The notes under the pieces: generated by a model
Seen by the model: only the letters and a program-made list of their open reading frames with translations
Told to the model about the DNA's origin: nothing
Databases searched by the model: none
In this document: positions 1-12,242 of the stretch, in pieces
Numbering within the stretch: the stretch's first letter is position 1
How the letters are laid out: each line of letters starts with the position of its first letter
NCBI RefSeq assembly: GCF_003573695.1
Contig: NC_039359.1
Location: forward strand, 78,506,783 to 78,570,782
DNA length: 64,000 bases
Source: Papaver somniferum
Taxonomy: Eukaryota; Streptophyta; Magnoliopsida; Ranunculales; Papaveraceae
Direction: 5' to 3'
Translations under genes and position numbers: made by a program

Positions 1-921
1 AACTCGTACTAGGGATTTCCAGTGAGTATTATTTGGATTACTCGTAAATCTACTTAATCTACTCACTGCACATGTTATGTATGGTCTAGTACAATTCATT
101 AGATACATTAGACTCCCAATGATTCTAGAGTATTCTAATTGACATGTTCCTTCACCGATATTCTTAACAAGATGAGTACTTGAATCTATAGGTGTACTAG
201 TAACTCTATTGTCATTCTTATTGAATTTATCCAAAATTTTCTCAACATAATGTTCTTGAGATAATATTATGGCGTTCAAAGTTCTAGTAACTTTAATTCC
301 AAGAATGACATCTGCTTTGCCTAAATCTTTCATGTCGAAATTTTTAGACAACATTTTCTTTGTAGATTTTATAGCTTCTAGGTCACTACCCATTATTAGC
401 ATATCATCTACATACAGACATGGAATTACACAACCTTTCGTTGAGGTTTTCGTGTAGACACATTTGTCACACTTATTGATCTTAAATCCATTTGATAACA
501 TTGGTTTATCAAATTTTTCATGCCATTGTTTAGGCGCATGTTTTAACCCATAAAGGGACCTAACCAATTTACACACTTTCTTTTCTTTACCGAGCACCAC
601 AAGTCCTTCCGGTTGTTCCATATATATTTCTTCCTCCAATTATCCGTTTAAGAATGCAGTGTTAACATCCATTTGATGTATTTCCAAGTTATATAATGTT
701 GATATTGCTATAAGCATTCGAATGGAACTGATTCTAGTAACGGGAGAATATGTATCGAAATAGTCTAACCCTTGTTTTTTCTTAAAGCCTTTAGCAACTA
801 ATCTGGCTTTATACTTTTCAATAGTTCCATCAATTCTCAGTTTTCGTTTGAAACCCCATTTACAACCCAATGGTTTAAAACCGTTAGGCAAGTCAACTAG
901 CTCCCATGTGTGGTTTTTCAT
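1..921 (-). pseudogene. Copia I reverse transcriptase, copy A
   Basis: Minus-strand RT of the Copia polyprotein. Frame 640-921 (93 codons) carries the N-terminal RT block with KARLVAKGF and HQMDVNTAFLNG; the next codon is an in-frame TAA where the family normally has an acidic residue before LEEE. RT then continues leftwards to base 1, with the polymerase Asp pair in a Y-V-D-D-style block near 385-405. The same internal stop occurs in copy C, so it was fixed before duplication. The RNase H domain is outside the window. Non-functional as it stands. Confidence 0.85.
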
Positions 922-954
922 GACGGAATCTATCTCATTGTTTGAGGCCTCTTT

Positions 955-1215
955 CTAAAATGTTGCTTCCGGGGTGGACATTGCTTCCGCATATGTTCGA
1001 GGCTCGTCTTCTAACATAAAAGTTACGAAGTCAGAGCCAAAAGTTTTAGCAACTCTAGCCCTCTTACTTCTACGTGGATCTTCAACGGTTTCCTGTGAAG
1101 TGTTAGTATCTACATTTCCTTCTTCAACAATTGTTTTCCTTTTTAAAGGATTTATATTGTTGTCTCGTTTCCATGGGAATAAATTTTCAAAGAATTCAAC
1201 CTCCCTTGATTCCAA
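955..1215 (-). pseudogene. Copia I integrase-RT linker, copy A
   Basis: A basic, hydrophilic 86-codon frame ending in the typical pre-RT segment (DEPRTYAEAMSTPEATF). It is cut off from the RT frame by a TAG where copia proteins usually have Trp before a Lys-Glu-Ala stretch. This is the variable linker between integrase and RT; it includes a run RRSKRARVAK that looks like a nuclear localisation patch, which is common in Copia integrase tails but unproven here. Confidence 0.75.
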
Positions 1216-1223
1216 AATTGTGT

Positions 1224-2129
1224 TTACATGAATATCTTCAATTTCAGATTTTTATAGACAAGACATCTGTAGGCATTACTATTTTCAGCATACCCAATGA
1301 AGATACAATCAACCGTCTTTGGACCTATTTTAACTCTTTTAGGCAACGGTACTCTAACTTTTGCTAAGCACACCCACACTTTTATGAATTTATACGAAGG
1401 TTTTCTATCTTTCCATAATTCATAAGGGGTTTTCTCTTTTTTCTTGTGGGGCAACTTATTCAAAATGTAATTTTCGGTAAACAAAGCCTCCCCCCACAAG
1501 TTGTCGGGTGCAAGAGAATTTATTAAAATATCATTCATCATTTCTTTTAACGTACGGTTCTTGCGTTCCACAATACCGTTTGACTGCGGCGAATAGGGAG
1601 CAGTAGTTTGATGAATGATCCCACTTTGTGCACAAATCTCATCTAAATAAGATTTATACTCGATCCCCCTATCGCTCTTAAGAATCTTGATCTTCTTGTT
1701 CAATTGATTTTCAACTTCATTTTTATAAAGTTGAAATTTCTCAACTGCCTCGTCTTTACTTCTTAATAAGTAAACATAACAGTACCTTGTACTATCATCA
1801 ATGAATGTGATAAAATAATTTTTACCACCTCTACTTTGAACCATTTTTAAATCACACAAATCTGTGTGAATTAAGCCCAAAGGTTCTGTGTTTCTTTCAA
1901 CAGCAGAAAATGGAGGTTTAGTGAATTTAAATTCAACACAAACTTCACATTTTTGTGATGTATATATATCAAATTTAGGCAAGTGATCCATATTCATTAA
2001 TTTCCTTGAAGAATTATAATGCACATGGCCTAACCTCTCATGCCAAACTGAGCAAGAGTCGACAATGTACGCAGAAGGGGGAACTTTATTAATTGTAGGC
2101 ATAACAGTCACTACATTGGCCTTACACAT
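1224..2129 (-). pseudogene. Copia I integrase, copy A
   Basis: 301 codons. The N-terminal HHCC zinc site is visible (WHERLGHVHYNS, then CEVC about 30 residues later), followed by the DDE core: first Asp in LIHTDLCDL, second in LKSDRGIEYKS, Glu in SPQSNGIVERKNRTLKEM. C-terminal frame ends in the Copia tail (GPKTVDCIFIGYAENSNAYR). Integrase joins the cDNA copy to host DNA. This is the best preserved integrase of the window; the frame itself is open, but upstream and downstream frames are interrupted, so the polyprotein cannot be made. Confidence 0.88.
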
Positions 2130-2137
2130 GCCCCCGT

Positions 2138-2608
2138 CTAAATACCCTTTCCTACATACATTTCATTCTTTGATATTACGAAACTACTTCCTTCAAATAC
2201 TAGTTTGAAACCATGTTTAACCAACAAATCACCAGAAATCAAGTTTCTGCAAATGTCAGGAACATGTAGCACTCCTATCAAAGTAACCTTCTTACTCGAA
2301 GTAAATTCGAGTACAATGTTTCCTTTTCCTTGAACTACTGAAGTCACGCCATTACCCATGTACAAAGATTCACCATTATTAATGGCCTCATAGGTAGAAA
2401 ACATAGATCGATCAAAGCACACATGTCGAGTCGCTCCGGTATCAATCCACCACTCATGTGGATTGATCTGCATATTAATTTCTGTTACAACAGAAACTAA
2501 ACTCAAGCACTCCCAATTCATGGTTGACTTGTAATAAAGATATTCAATATACAACAAAAATATATTGATAACAAAATATGTCACAGCCGCCAAATTCTGA
2601 CTACGCAC
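2138..2608 (-). pseudogene. Copia I protease region, copy A
   Basis: 156 codons with the aspartic protease site WWIDTGATRHVC (catalytic D-T/S-G type triad as DTG), followed by the usual VLHVPDICRNLISGDLL segment that precedes the GAG-pre-integrase domain. The first about 45 residues do not look like gag or a zinc knuckle, which confirms that gag and the nucleocapsid have been deleted and the LTR-proximal leader now runs straight into the protease. Confidence 0.85.
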
Positions 2609-2652
2609 AGTAACAAGACTAAACTAATAACAAGGGAATTGCGTTTTAAGAT

Positions 2653-3621
2653 TGTTGTTCTTGGTATACTACTGTGTACAAGAATTCGTGTATGACAGAC
2701 CAAATTCTAACTTAATTTCAATCAACTGTTATACTATTATACTTTAGTTTATTCCAACAAGATGCTCAACTAATTCGTACTACGTGTGCTCACTATAATT
2801 ACAAAGTTTGATGATAGCATTCAACAACTATGTAATTAATTAATTGAGGCAATGATGCAAACATATGATAAGTCCAAAGGGATTCTTAAATCGTACTTCA
2901 AATGCAATATTCAATTATACCAAAACGTGAATTGAGACAGTAATAAGAATCACCAAATAACGAAAGCAGTTACAAGCAAGTATTCAGTGCGGAACATACC
3001 TTATGTCTGCGCACAAATAATTCTCTATGATCTGCTTAACGGAACAAACGTTCAAACTCAAAACAATAAAACTAAGATTGGGGATTAGGAATCAAACTTG
3101 ATTAACCGAGACGAGGATCACTCTTTTCTTAAAACGCAATTCATCCTGTATACTATGCTGAATAGTTAGCGGTGATGGTTTCCCAGGATACAACGGCTCC
3201 TCTCAAAGTAACATAGCACTTGAATATTTCGAAAGCAGCGAACGCAAAATGAAGAACAAACTGTTAGATTTCTAAAACAGATTTTATGATTAATTTTTCC
3301 AGTAAAAAATACAAGAGAAGACTTGGATTTTTATGCAATAGTTCATGTCTCTTGGTGACTAGACATTTCCTCACATATGCGACAGTTAGAAGTGGCGCCC
3401 CTTCATATTTGGTCACATAAAGCAAAAGGTGTAATATTAGTCTCTTGATCGATTCTTATGGAAAGACACAATAAGGACCATCAGATCAAAACCGTCAATA
3501 ACCACCAGAATGGGAGTATCAACGTATTTAGTCTCCACCAAACGTGCTCCCTACTTCTGGACTTTGTTACACTTACAACATAGTCAACTTATCTTCTAAT
3601 TTATCATTCATATAACCAACA
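2653..3621 (-). repeat. Copia I 5' LTR, copy A
   Basis: 969-bp LTR with TG...CA ends, near-identical to 46301-47258 and 50969-51963. On the minus strand it begins TGTTGGTTATATG. Immediately inside it, the minus strand reads TCTTAAAACGCAATT, not the usual complement of the 3' end of tRNA-iMet. This suggests an altered or deleted primer site. Confidence 0.88.
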
Positions 3622-5789
3622 GGTTTGACCAGTTTCAATAGGGGTAAGCAAGACATCCAATTGGTTTTTAACCATTCTAATTCTTATTTTGGCGAGTGGA
3701 TATCTAGTCTGTCTCTAAATATACTAGTTTGTCACCCGTGCCATGTACGGGTCTATTTCTTGCTTATCTAATATTGGATTTTATGTAAAATTATTTTATT
3801 AAGAATAAAAAATATTTCTAAGAAAGTATTAAAAATTGAAGAAGCCCATGACAGTAAAAATAAATAAAATATTTCAATAGCCAATAATGAAACAGGCAAT
3901 AAAATAAAGAAGTACAACACAACATCTTCAAAACATGCAGTATTTATTTCAACTTTGTAAATTGATTAAAAGTTATGTTGCTCGAATTTTTTTCCAAATT
4001 TTTGATTCTTTCTAGAACTCATTATACTCTTTCATTTTAAGTCCATTAAATTATTATATACCTTTGCTTTATCCGCAGAAGCGTCATCGAAATCGTGATA
4101 CATCATAAGGTAAAAGAATAAATCATGTTTAGGCACTTGATCTATTATGTATAAATGGATATCGAGCGGATATTTTCAAGGTTAAATAGATTTTAGGCTG
4201 GTATTTTATCAAGGTTAAATGGATATCGAGCAAATATTTTTTTTTTGGTAACTTCTTGGCATCCTTTTTGGTTTTATTTCGATTTTTGCACTAACTCAGA
4301 AATACTGTCTCATGGATAAATACAAAAAAAGAATCAGAAAAAATAAAATCAAATACATAAATACTTTCTCATGAAATTACTGAGATGATTATGAAAAACT
4401 ACCCGTACGACGAACCGATATATCCTCTACCTCAGTCGAATTGAAATATTGCAATGAAATATATTCGACAACTATAAGAATTGCCCGACACTATATATGT
4501 ACTTGTAATTTACACAATAAATAAATTTTTAAATTAAGAATAACTGGATACGTGATTTCTCTGAGTATTTTGTATATTTAAAAATCAATTCCTGTGAACA
4601 TAGTGAATGAACGTAAATATTTAAATAATCATTGTGTAGGCTTACGTACCTGTGAATTCCACTATACTAACGTGTTTCATTTTGGCTCAACAAACGCATT
4701 AAAATTCATATTGGAACCTGCTAATGTATGATAGTTCAAATATGCGTGCCTGTTTAGGAACGCTTATTTTATGATACTTAAACTTGATCCCGTTGGGTAA
4801 ATTAATTGTGAGGTCGGTGAGTTATTCCAATAGGGATAGCTAAACCTGATTTTTTTCATTGAGTAAGTTTACAGAGACCCGTGAATTATTAGATAAACAG
4901 TTTTGGAACCCAAGTGTAAATGATGTCTTATAATGGATTTTGGGAGTAAAACCTATAAATGAATTGATATAAAAAATTTAATTCAATAAATTTGAGAAGT
5001 AATTACTCCCTCCGTAGGCTTGTTTCATGTGTAGTTTGTACACGATACCAACTTATTTTTTTAAAACAAAGGTAGTATTTCAGAACTTGTAACTAATCAT
5101 ATATAAGGTGCCCATTTCCTTCATTTTCACAGTCAAGGAAGCATTAAGTCAAGCCACCCAAAAACCTCTCCTTCGTAACATCATCCTTGATGGAGCTGGG
5201 GTATAATCTCGGTTCTCCACCCGCTTTACTTATTTATTTCGCATATAACTTTTGTATTGGATTTCATGCACTTAGTTTCGAACCCACCGCCCCAGAAAAG
5301 GATCCCTTTTAGGTTAGGTTATTTGAAAATAAAATGACTTTAGGACATTTTTTCAATGGTTTGTGATTTTAGAAGAATCCTATTTATGGTTTTCTATTTG
5401 TTCGTATCTTTTCTTTGGGGTATTCTATTTTCTACGTTTTGTTTATTTATTTTTATTTTTTTGTGAGAGACTCATTTTAATTTGTCATCACAAGGCATCT
5501 AAAATCTTCCAATCATCAACAAAAAATTTAAATCAGCAACGCTCCATCAGAATTTATGATGCCCTCGCTTAGCATCTGCTGAAGTCAGGATAAGGAAAGC
5601 AACTAACTATATATTATAGACCCATGAGCGCATATTTTTCGTTGGCGATATCAATTGCATATCTTACACTGAAAAAAAAATGAAATAAAAATATTATTAG
5701 TATCTTTGCATTCTGGATACCTATGTCACGACAAAGAAAAATAAACAAAACCAAATTAAGATTAGACATCTAGGTATATACTCACATGC
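3622..5789. other. Intergenic, duplicated in C (51964-54110)
   Basis: AT-rich sequence with no convincing gene. It starts with GGTTT, the TSD of Copia I. A lone Stowaway/Mariner-like end (ACTCCCTCCGT, about 4988-4999) is present without a matching partner that I could find. A 69-codon frame at 5363-5572 is kept in C but is hydrophobic, low complexity and has no family features. Confidence 0.5.
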
Positions 5790-7480
5790 CAGTCAACTAA
5801 GTCGATTCTTCAATGTGGTGATTCAACAAATGTCCAATGTAGACTTTCACATGAGTGCAGGGGATATCACCTTTTCCAGAATTTTCATAAGAAACATGTT
5901 CCTGGTATGATTTTTCTCATATTTATGCAGTTAAAATTTATGCAGTTAAAAATAAAAGCTAATAGTACAAACCTGAAGTAGGGAATCAACAACAATGACC
6001 ATCACCTTGAAAATGGTTCCCCACTCCCCAGAACAAACACAAATGCGATGCAAAACAACCTATATACCTGCACCGCTAAACCATACATATGTGCAACAAT
6101 GAAGGATAAAAAGCAAAGGGTTAATAATTAACAAACCAAGTTAGATGCAGCAAATTTAGAAAGAAGTTACACCATTCTTAGAAAAAACAAATAAAAATGA
6201 TTCCAAATATTACCTTATGGTTGGTAACTGGAACACTAAGGGCAATACCAATAGTAGACCTAAAGTAACTGGAGCAAAAGATTTAACGTTTACCACAAAG
6301 AAAAAGGAAAGAATCCACTTGCGAAGAAGAAATAATGAAGATTAAAATTCATCAAAAAAATAAATAATCCAAATATGGCTACAAATGAGCGGTTGTCACT
6401 TGATATAGCGACTCTAACTCGTTTATTCAACATTCATCGATGAGCTGACCTGCAAAATAAAGAGCAACCGCGGACCATTGAAACACAAAAAAAAAAAAAA
6501 AAAAGATAGCACCAAAATATATGCCATGGATCAAAACAAAGTACATGTTAATATAAAATTAGGGGTGCTTTTTTTTAAGTCTTTAAAACATGACACTACA
6601 TAATTTCTTTGAGCTCCTTTTATTTTACTAAGAACAACAACTCCTAAAACTTTTTTTTCTAATAAATGAAACAAAGGTAGGGAAAACTAAATTTTGTTTA
6701 TTTCTCATTATGTTATTCAGATACGTAATGAGTAACCAAGTGGTTCTGTTTAGTGTTTGGAACACTTGGCATCTGCAGCATGAAACTCGTCCTGATGTTT
6801 GACCAATATTCCAAAGGAAAATTGCTAAAAAATAAAAGATAACAAATAAAGAGGAAGTATGAAGGAGTTGAAAATCATAACACAACTTCAAAGCCAAAGA
6901 AATTATTTAGTACAAAGCCATTAACAAAAGTATTGACGTATAAGATTTACCTAGGTCATCACACGCGAACTCATCAAAACCCGTGCTATATAATTTTCTG
7001 ATTTTGTAGCTATGAACCAAAAATTAAATAAAATTGTCAAAATCAAAGAACACCCATAAGAGATAAAAGTATCAAGATTAATTTTCTTAATTTTATTGAT
7101 AACAAGATTAATAAAATTACCAGTTTTCATGAGCAGCGGTTACGGCCGCCATTACTGCTAACTGATTATAATTTTAATGCTACATGTGCAAAACAAACAA
7201 CAATAAATAGGTTAGTCAATAAAATCCTAAAATAGGTTAGTCAATAAAATCCTAAACATCAGGAAACGGAAGAAAACAACATAACCTTAAAAAGCAAAAA
7301 GACTAAAAAGCAAAAATAAACGTTCATGTAAATGTACCACCTTATCAATATGCGACCTTGTCGTTGATCGGAGAAGAGGTATAGCAGCGCCCCGATGAAA
7401 AAGAAAAACCGTAGCAAGATAAAAAAAATGAATAAAAAAACCCTTGAGACGTTACGTTTGCTCCAGCGCTTTATATAGAG
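5790..7480 (-). other. Unrecognised multi-exon gene-like region, copy A
   Basis: Features expected of a plant gene appear in order on the minus strand: a TATA box (CTATATAAAG, about 7470-7479); a pyrimidine-rich leader ending before a GT near 7355; an ATG exon starting MAAVTAAHEN near 7150 with a GT donor; a possible second exon (YKIRKLYSTGFDEFACDDL, about 6955-7010) bounded by TTCATAG and GTAAAT; later open pieces near 6770-6830, 6420-6460 and 5970-6000; and a last piece near 5790-5900 (GDIPCTHVKVYIGHLLNHHIE) ending in a stop. I do not recognise the protein. It may be a real short gene, a fragment captured by a transposon, or a decayed gene. Both large-duplication copies keep these pieces. 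Confidence 0.35.
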
Positions 7481-8471
7481 AGCATCCGGAAGACAAAATC
7501 TCTGTTTTGGAAAGAAAATCTTTATGTTAGGAAACAACACTCTAATAATTACAAAACATCGGTAATTTTGGTTAGCTACATTATTCTCATATCACTGTAA
7601 TACTATAATTATTAGTTGGAAATATTTTTTTATACGAAAAATATAATACATATCAAGACATAACAAAAAAAAACAAAATCGGTTTTATTTAATTTAGTTT
7701 TTATTTTAGGCTTATTTTATTTTAAATTATGGTATGAAAAAATTAAGCAAATATGAGAATAAGGTTTATTCTATTTTGATATTCACATTTATTTCTATTA
7801 GTAAACATTAAATATCTCCTGACATATGAATATATCCTAATATATGCATATATCCTAATAATTTCGATATCGTACTCCAATATTTTATTTCCTGTTATTT
7901 TGATATCCACATTTATTTTGATATCTTTCGAAATCATATTCCCATTTTTTTTTCTTTTGTTGCTGATAACGATTTTTTTTCCTTTGGAAATCATATTCCT
8001 AATGATTTTTTTTTTTGCTGACACCGTTTTTTTCCCCTCTGGAAATCATACTCCTAATGATTTTGTATTATTTTTATTTGTACAGGACTAACAAACCTTT
8101 CACTGGATTCATTCGGGCATTCATAATTCAGGTATTTTCTTTTAATCAGTGATTTAAATTTGTTCTTTTAATCAGGTATATTCTCATGAATTTTTTTTAG
8201 GTATTTAATATCAACTGAAAGTGTAATTAAAATTTGTGGATTGTGAAGTTTCTGATTTCGGAATGCTCTCATTTTTTTGTAGGAATGTAAAGTTTTATAT
8301 GATAAACATGTTACCAAAAATATTAGTTTTAAATTGGGGGATTTTGCGTTACCTCCCCTGCCGAAGATCATAATTAGAGTTACCTCCCCTACGGAAATAA
8401 AATTAGGGAAACCTCCTCTCGTTACATATTTCGTTGGTTCACCAATTAGCTGACATGGATGATAGACGCAT
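7481..8471. other. AT-rich intergenic sequence
   Basis: Strongly AT-rich with short imperfect repeats (TGATATC-type boxes at 7860-7930; two or three copies of GGAAATCATA-CTCCTAATGATTTT at 7980-8065). A phrase GTTACCTCCCCT occurs twice (8350-8400). No coding signal seen. The 93-codon frame across 7743-8024 is low complexity. Confidence 0.5.
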
Positions 8472-9843
8472 TGATGTGTCTATTTTGTTCTCAATGTTCT
8501 GTATTGTTAGACTCGATTAAATACTTATTGTGTTATTTTATATTTTTGTAGATGTTTTTGGAAAAATAAGCTCTTGTAGCGAAATTGGCTCGAAAAGTGG
8601 TGTTTTACACCCTAGGATAGAGTACTAAAGACACCCCAGAAATGCACCGGAGGAACCCAGAAAAAGTGTTGGAAACACCCTAGAAAAATTACTAAAGGCA
8701 CCCCAAGGGACATGTGTTATTCGGACTCCAGCAACGGATAAGGGGGCGACCACTGGATTAGGGGGACACCATTTTCAACATTTCAAATATTTGAATTTTG
8801 GAGGGAAAATGGGTGAATAGTGCTGTCAAATTAGGGTTAGGATTTTGGAGGTCTTATAGTGAGACTAAAACAGCTAAAAATCATTGGGTATCTTCCATTG
8901 AGCTAAACAGAGATAGTGGTATGATCGAATTCAGTTTGAATCGGCTGGATAATCACCAATTGATCAAAACATCAAAAACAATTTTGGCGGGAAACAAAAA
9001 ATTCAAATAATGGTTTTAGCGGGAAAATATATTCTCTCCCTGGCAGATTTTCAAATTGATTTTCGATGGATTTGTGGAGAGACAAAATGGATGGAATTAA
9101 TTGGGTCATATCTATTGAGTATAACAAGATTATTCTGACCGTTGGAATGAGTTAAATTTGGCTAGAATCCGTTAACTTTCAATCGAGAGTTAAACAGGGG
9201 AGATACACTCGAGTTCTTTGTGAGAGGAATTTCTGGGAAGTTTTCTGGACTAAATGGGGAAGATATCTGATGTTCTTAAGTGTTTATGCAACTATGGAAG
9301 TATTACAGCTCATATGCGCAGGCAGAGGGGATGGAGAAGATCATATCTCGGCTGACAGTGAAGAAAATGGAAAAAAAAATATTTTCCGAGTAATGGAGGA
9401 TTATGTGGAGTTATTGCGAGTGATTCGTTGCGCCTGTTGGGTATAAAAGGGACACTTGGGAGCTGATAGAGGGTTATCAAGAGTTTGGGGAAGTTTTGGA
9501 GCCGAGAGAAGCGAAGGGGAGAAATCTCTCCTCCTCCTGCTGCTGCTCTCGTGGAGGAGGAAGAAGATGAAGAACTGACGCTCCAGAAGCGTCGTTCTTC
9601 AACAGTACCCGCAACAGTTCACTTGTGTCGATGTTTACATCACTAAGGTTGTATCGTTCTTTACTACACTTCAGTTTTGTTTTATACAGCGCAATTATAA
9701 CGCTTATAACTGTTGCGAATCTTTGTTTTAGCATTTTCTCATCTTTTAATCAACTTTTTAAGCTATAAAAATGTATTTTGAGAACATGATTAATATGAGT
9801 AGCTAAACCCCAATACTGGGATGATGGAGGAAGCCATATTTCA
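8472..9843 (+). mobile_element. Solo LTR, TSD CGCAT, copy A
   Basis: A 1372-bp block beginning TGATGTGTC and ending CATATTTCA, flanked by the perfect 5-bp direct repeat CGCAT (8467-8471 and 9844-9848). It carries a promoter-like TATA box (GTATAAAAGG, 9441-9450) and a purine-rich leader after it. TG..CA ends, length, TSD size and a lone copy without internal domains fit a solo LTR left by recombination between two LTRs. Superfamily cannot be told without internal sequence; size and style suggest Gypsy, which is inference. The sister is at 56536-57905. Confidence 0.78.
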
Positions 9844-9848
9844 CGCAT

Positions 9849-10960
9849 ATGATAATTGTATTTAATTCTTTTTGACTACTTACACTTTTTATTAATCGTT
9901 TTATGATTTTTCTTAATTGATTGTCATTTCATTTGATGGTTTATGCTTGGTCATAGTGCTTTTGATATGCCATGCTTTCGATTTACAGTTAATCTTCTAA
10001 AAATCTACCTTGGCAAGAATGAGAGTCCTTATTATTTGAGCTATAACTATTTGGAATAAATATATGAATCCTGTGAATGATTAATGGTGGAATCCTGAGT
10101 CCCAGTGTCTCTTGATCCTGTGACAAATTTTGTATATATTTTTGTTTTAAAAATCTTTTCAAGTCCGAGCAACGAATTCTTATTTACCGCAAAATTAATA
10201 CTACAATAAAGAAATGGCGCCGCCGACGCGGACTTGTATATAGATTTATTTTTATTTTTTTTAGGTTTATTAACCATGCCATCGGATCCTTAAATTTCAG
10301 TAACCTAAGCTTTAAAACTAAGTCATATTACTTTAATTAAATAAACATTTACCAGTGTTCATTTATTTTTTAATAGAAATCCGTCAGTACGGCCACATCC
10401 AAACCGCTCATCTGTCCACATGCAAATGTCAAACCCGACGGATAATGGATTGGACGTGGATAGACATCTTAAGTCCATCACTGATAAGGATTTTATGCGG
10501 GTGATACCGAATCCGCATCCACTCATCTATTTCTCACCACTAAAAACGATTTAGGCCCAACAAAAATGGTAAAACGCAATTTTAGGCCTCTTACCTTAGC
10601 TCAACCCACCCAGGGTAAGTTTGGCTTTACGTCGGCTTCTGATCAGTATCTCCGGGAAATCTAAACAGTAAAGACCGAGAAATTAAACCATGACGTTGTT
10701 TTATTGCATTCATTTGTTTCTATAATAAATGAAAAGCATGTCAACCTTAGGTGAAAGCTAATGCAAAGAAAGATCTTTGTTTTTGAAATTATAAGGTGGT
10801 TCAACGAAAATGAAGAAACCATTGTACAAAACATTATTCCCATCATAAGTTATAGTTCAAAAGTTTGGGTTCAAACATTTCAAATGACAGAAACTGACAT
10901 GGTTGTACTAATCATTAATAAATTCAAAAAGCATTTTTTTCCGAAAAGGTTGGAGAAACC
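9849..10960. other. Intergenic sequence between solo LTR and RNase H-like frame
   Basis: No convincing gene. A GC-rich island (GGCGCCGCCGACGCG, about 10215) and a stretch of GGATGCGG-like words (10380-10540), reminiscent of an old hAT-type MITE, are visible. The plus-strand 69-codon frame at 10761-10970 is kept in C but has no family features. Confidence 0.4.
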
Positions 10961-11590
10961 TCATCCATAGAATAAATTATCTGCTACCTCATTATAGTGA
11001 GGAAAAGAGTTGATTACAGTTGCATTCCAAAATTGGAAATCCAGTTTGTTTAGAAGTGTTATAAGATTTTCCCATGTCCAGTATTTGGTTATAGCAAATC
11101 TATCACAATAAGTTGGAATATAAGCTTCTTGAGATATTACAAATCTATTTTTCAATATAAAACCTTGCTCTTTAAATTTTATGCAATTATTAGGGTTTGA
11201 GTCAAAGTCTTCACTAATCTTGAATCTCTGTTCTCTAGCTTTCGCGTACATTCCCGCCAACAACCTGAGAATAGGTTCAGAGTCACATTGGAAAATGACA
11301 TTGTGACCACTCAACTGAGTTTCCCATTGAAAAGCTTCTTCAACTCCCTTTACTTCTATCTCTTCTCTAGTTCTACAATCAGCATGGAATCCCCAATCTT
11401 CTAAAGAGATACTTGTATAGTTATGTAGTGTCAGACGCACACTAAAAGTAGAAGTAGGGTTCAACATCATCATTGATATTGAAATGTCTATGATCACTGC
11501 CATGAATTCAAAAACACTTGATTTGTTGGGTTGTCGATTTTGCCTTATCTCCAAGAACTCTTGAAAAGAAATGTGAAGATGATGTAGCAA
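10961..11590 (-). CDS. Solitary RNase H-like (RVT_3 type) frame, copy A
   Basis: 209-codon uninterrupted frame without introns. Its middle (residues about 85-130) has the plant RVT_3 layout: an acidic residue in EVKGVEEAFQWETQLSG, then VIFQCDSEPILRLLAG, the strand with the second catalytic Asp, then a later F-x-x-N-x-V-A-D-x-L block at the C terminus (FPHYNEVADNLFYG) holding the last acidic residue. This domain is typically the tail of non-LTR elements or a stand-alone domesticated relative. The first acidic strand is poorly matched. No RT lies nearby. Copy C has two stops, so it is probably an old fragment rather than an active gene. Confidence 0.5.
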   Translation of the reverse strand: MLHHLHISFQEFLEIRQNRQPNKSSVFEFMAVIIDISISMMMLNPTSTFSVRLTLHNYTSISLEDWGFHADCRTREEIEVKGVEEAFQWETQLSGHNVIFQCDSEPILRLLAGMYAKAREQRFKISEDFDSNPNNCIKFKEQGFILKNRFVISQEAYIPTYCDRFAITKYWTWENLITLLNKLDFQFWNATVINSFPHYNEVADNLFYG

Positions 11591-12242
11591 GTGGTTAGCT
11601 TAACATTTTCTATTTTATCCTCTTGTTTCATAGGATCTCTTAGGATGTAAATCATCCACATCAGGTTTAATTTTATTACGGGATATAAGAAAGAAAATTT
11701 AATAAATCTAAGGAGTATTCTGGTCTTGAAAACCCCCTAATTCTTTGGTTTTCAAACTCCAACTATATAATCTAAGTATGAATTTTCCTCTTTAGTGAAT
11801 TCTCTTCTTTAACGGGCTTTAACAATGAAAAATAAGTTATGTTGGTTGGGTAAATTAATTTTCAAAAGAAAAAACTTATGGAAGAATATAAACATTTGTG
11901 TCCAAACTTCAAATATATACCTCTTTTAATCAATAATAGATGTCGTTATGCTGATAGTAAGTGCGAACTTTAGGCAGTTAAAGATGATTTTGTTGAGCTT
12001 CCTATATATAATTAAGGAAAGTTTTGATGGCATCAGCAGAGGACGTCTTATTTACATATCCAAATATTAAAGACACGGATGTCTCGTTGGAGGTGCACTT
12101 AATTTTGCATTGTGCATAGCAACAACTTTTGAATCAAATTTTACGGATACATTAAGGGTATTTTGGACAAAAATGTTACTTTTAATGGAAAATTATACTA
12201 TAAAAAAATTAAGGGAAAAAGTCTAATCACAAATGCGATTAA
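11591..12242. other. Intergenic sequence; start of tandem unit A at 11990
   Basis: No gene seen. Homology to unit B (23939 onward) begins at about 11990 (GTTGAGCTTCC). Most of this stretch is missing from copy C. Confidence 0.6.

Larger units (their letters stand above)
1..3621 (-). mobile_element. Copia I retrotransposon, copy A (left part outside window)
   Basis: Minus-strand Ty1-Copia element whose RNase H end and 3' LTR lie before base 1. Visible from right to left: 5' LTR (2653-3621), protease, integrase and reverse transcriptase pieces. The flank after the LTR is GGTTT (3622-3626), the same five bases that flank the complete sister copy at 46301-51963. No gag lies between LTR and protease, exactly as in the sister, so gag was lost before the A/C duplication. 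Coding frames carry stops shared with the sister copy. Order (PR-IN-RT-RH) defines the Copia superfamily. Confidence 0.9.

Noticed and set aside
2640..2680. tRNA-iMet primer site next to Copia I LTR
   Set aside because: The bases next to the LTR do not match the complement of the tRNA at 35929-36000.
4985..5050. Stowaway MITE
   Set aside because: Only one CTCCCTCCGT end was found; without the partner or TA duplication it cannot be called.
5363..5572. 69-codon plus frame kept in both large copies
   Set aside because: Low complexity Phe/Leu-rich translation of T-rich DNA. Conservation is explained by the recent duplication.
9477..9734. 85-codon minus frame, also present in copy C
   Set aside because: It lies antisense across the TATA box and leader of the solo LTR. 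Its reading frame is explained by purine-rich LTR sequence; no domain.
8472..9843. MITE or DNA transposon instead of solo LTR
   Set aside because: No inverted ends; TG...CA termini, a 5-bp TSD and an internal TATA promoter fit an LTR better.
10761..10970. Plus-strand frame beside the RNase H-like frame
   Set aside because: No family signature, and in copy C it runs to a different end because of an indel in a T run.
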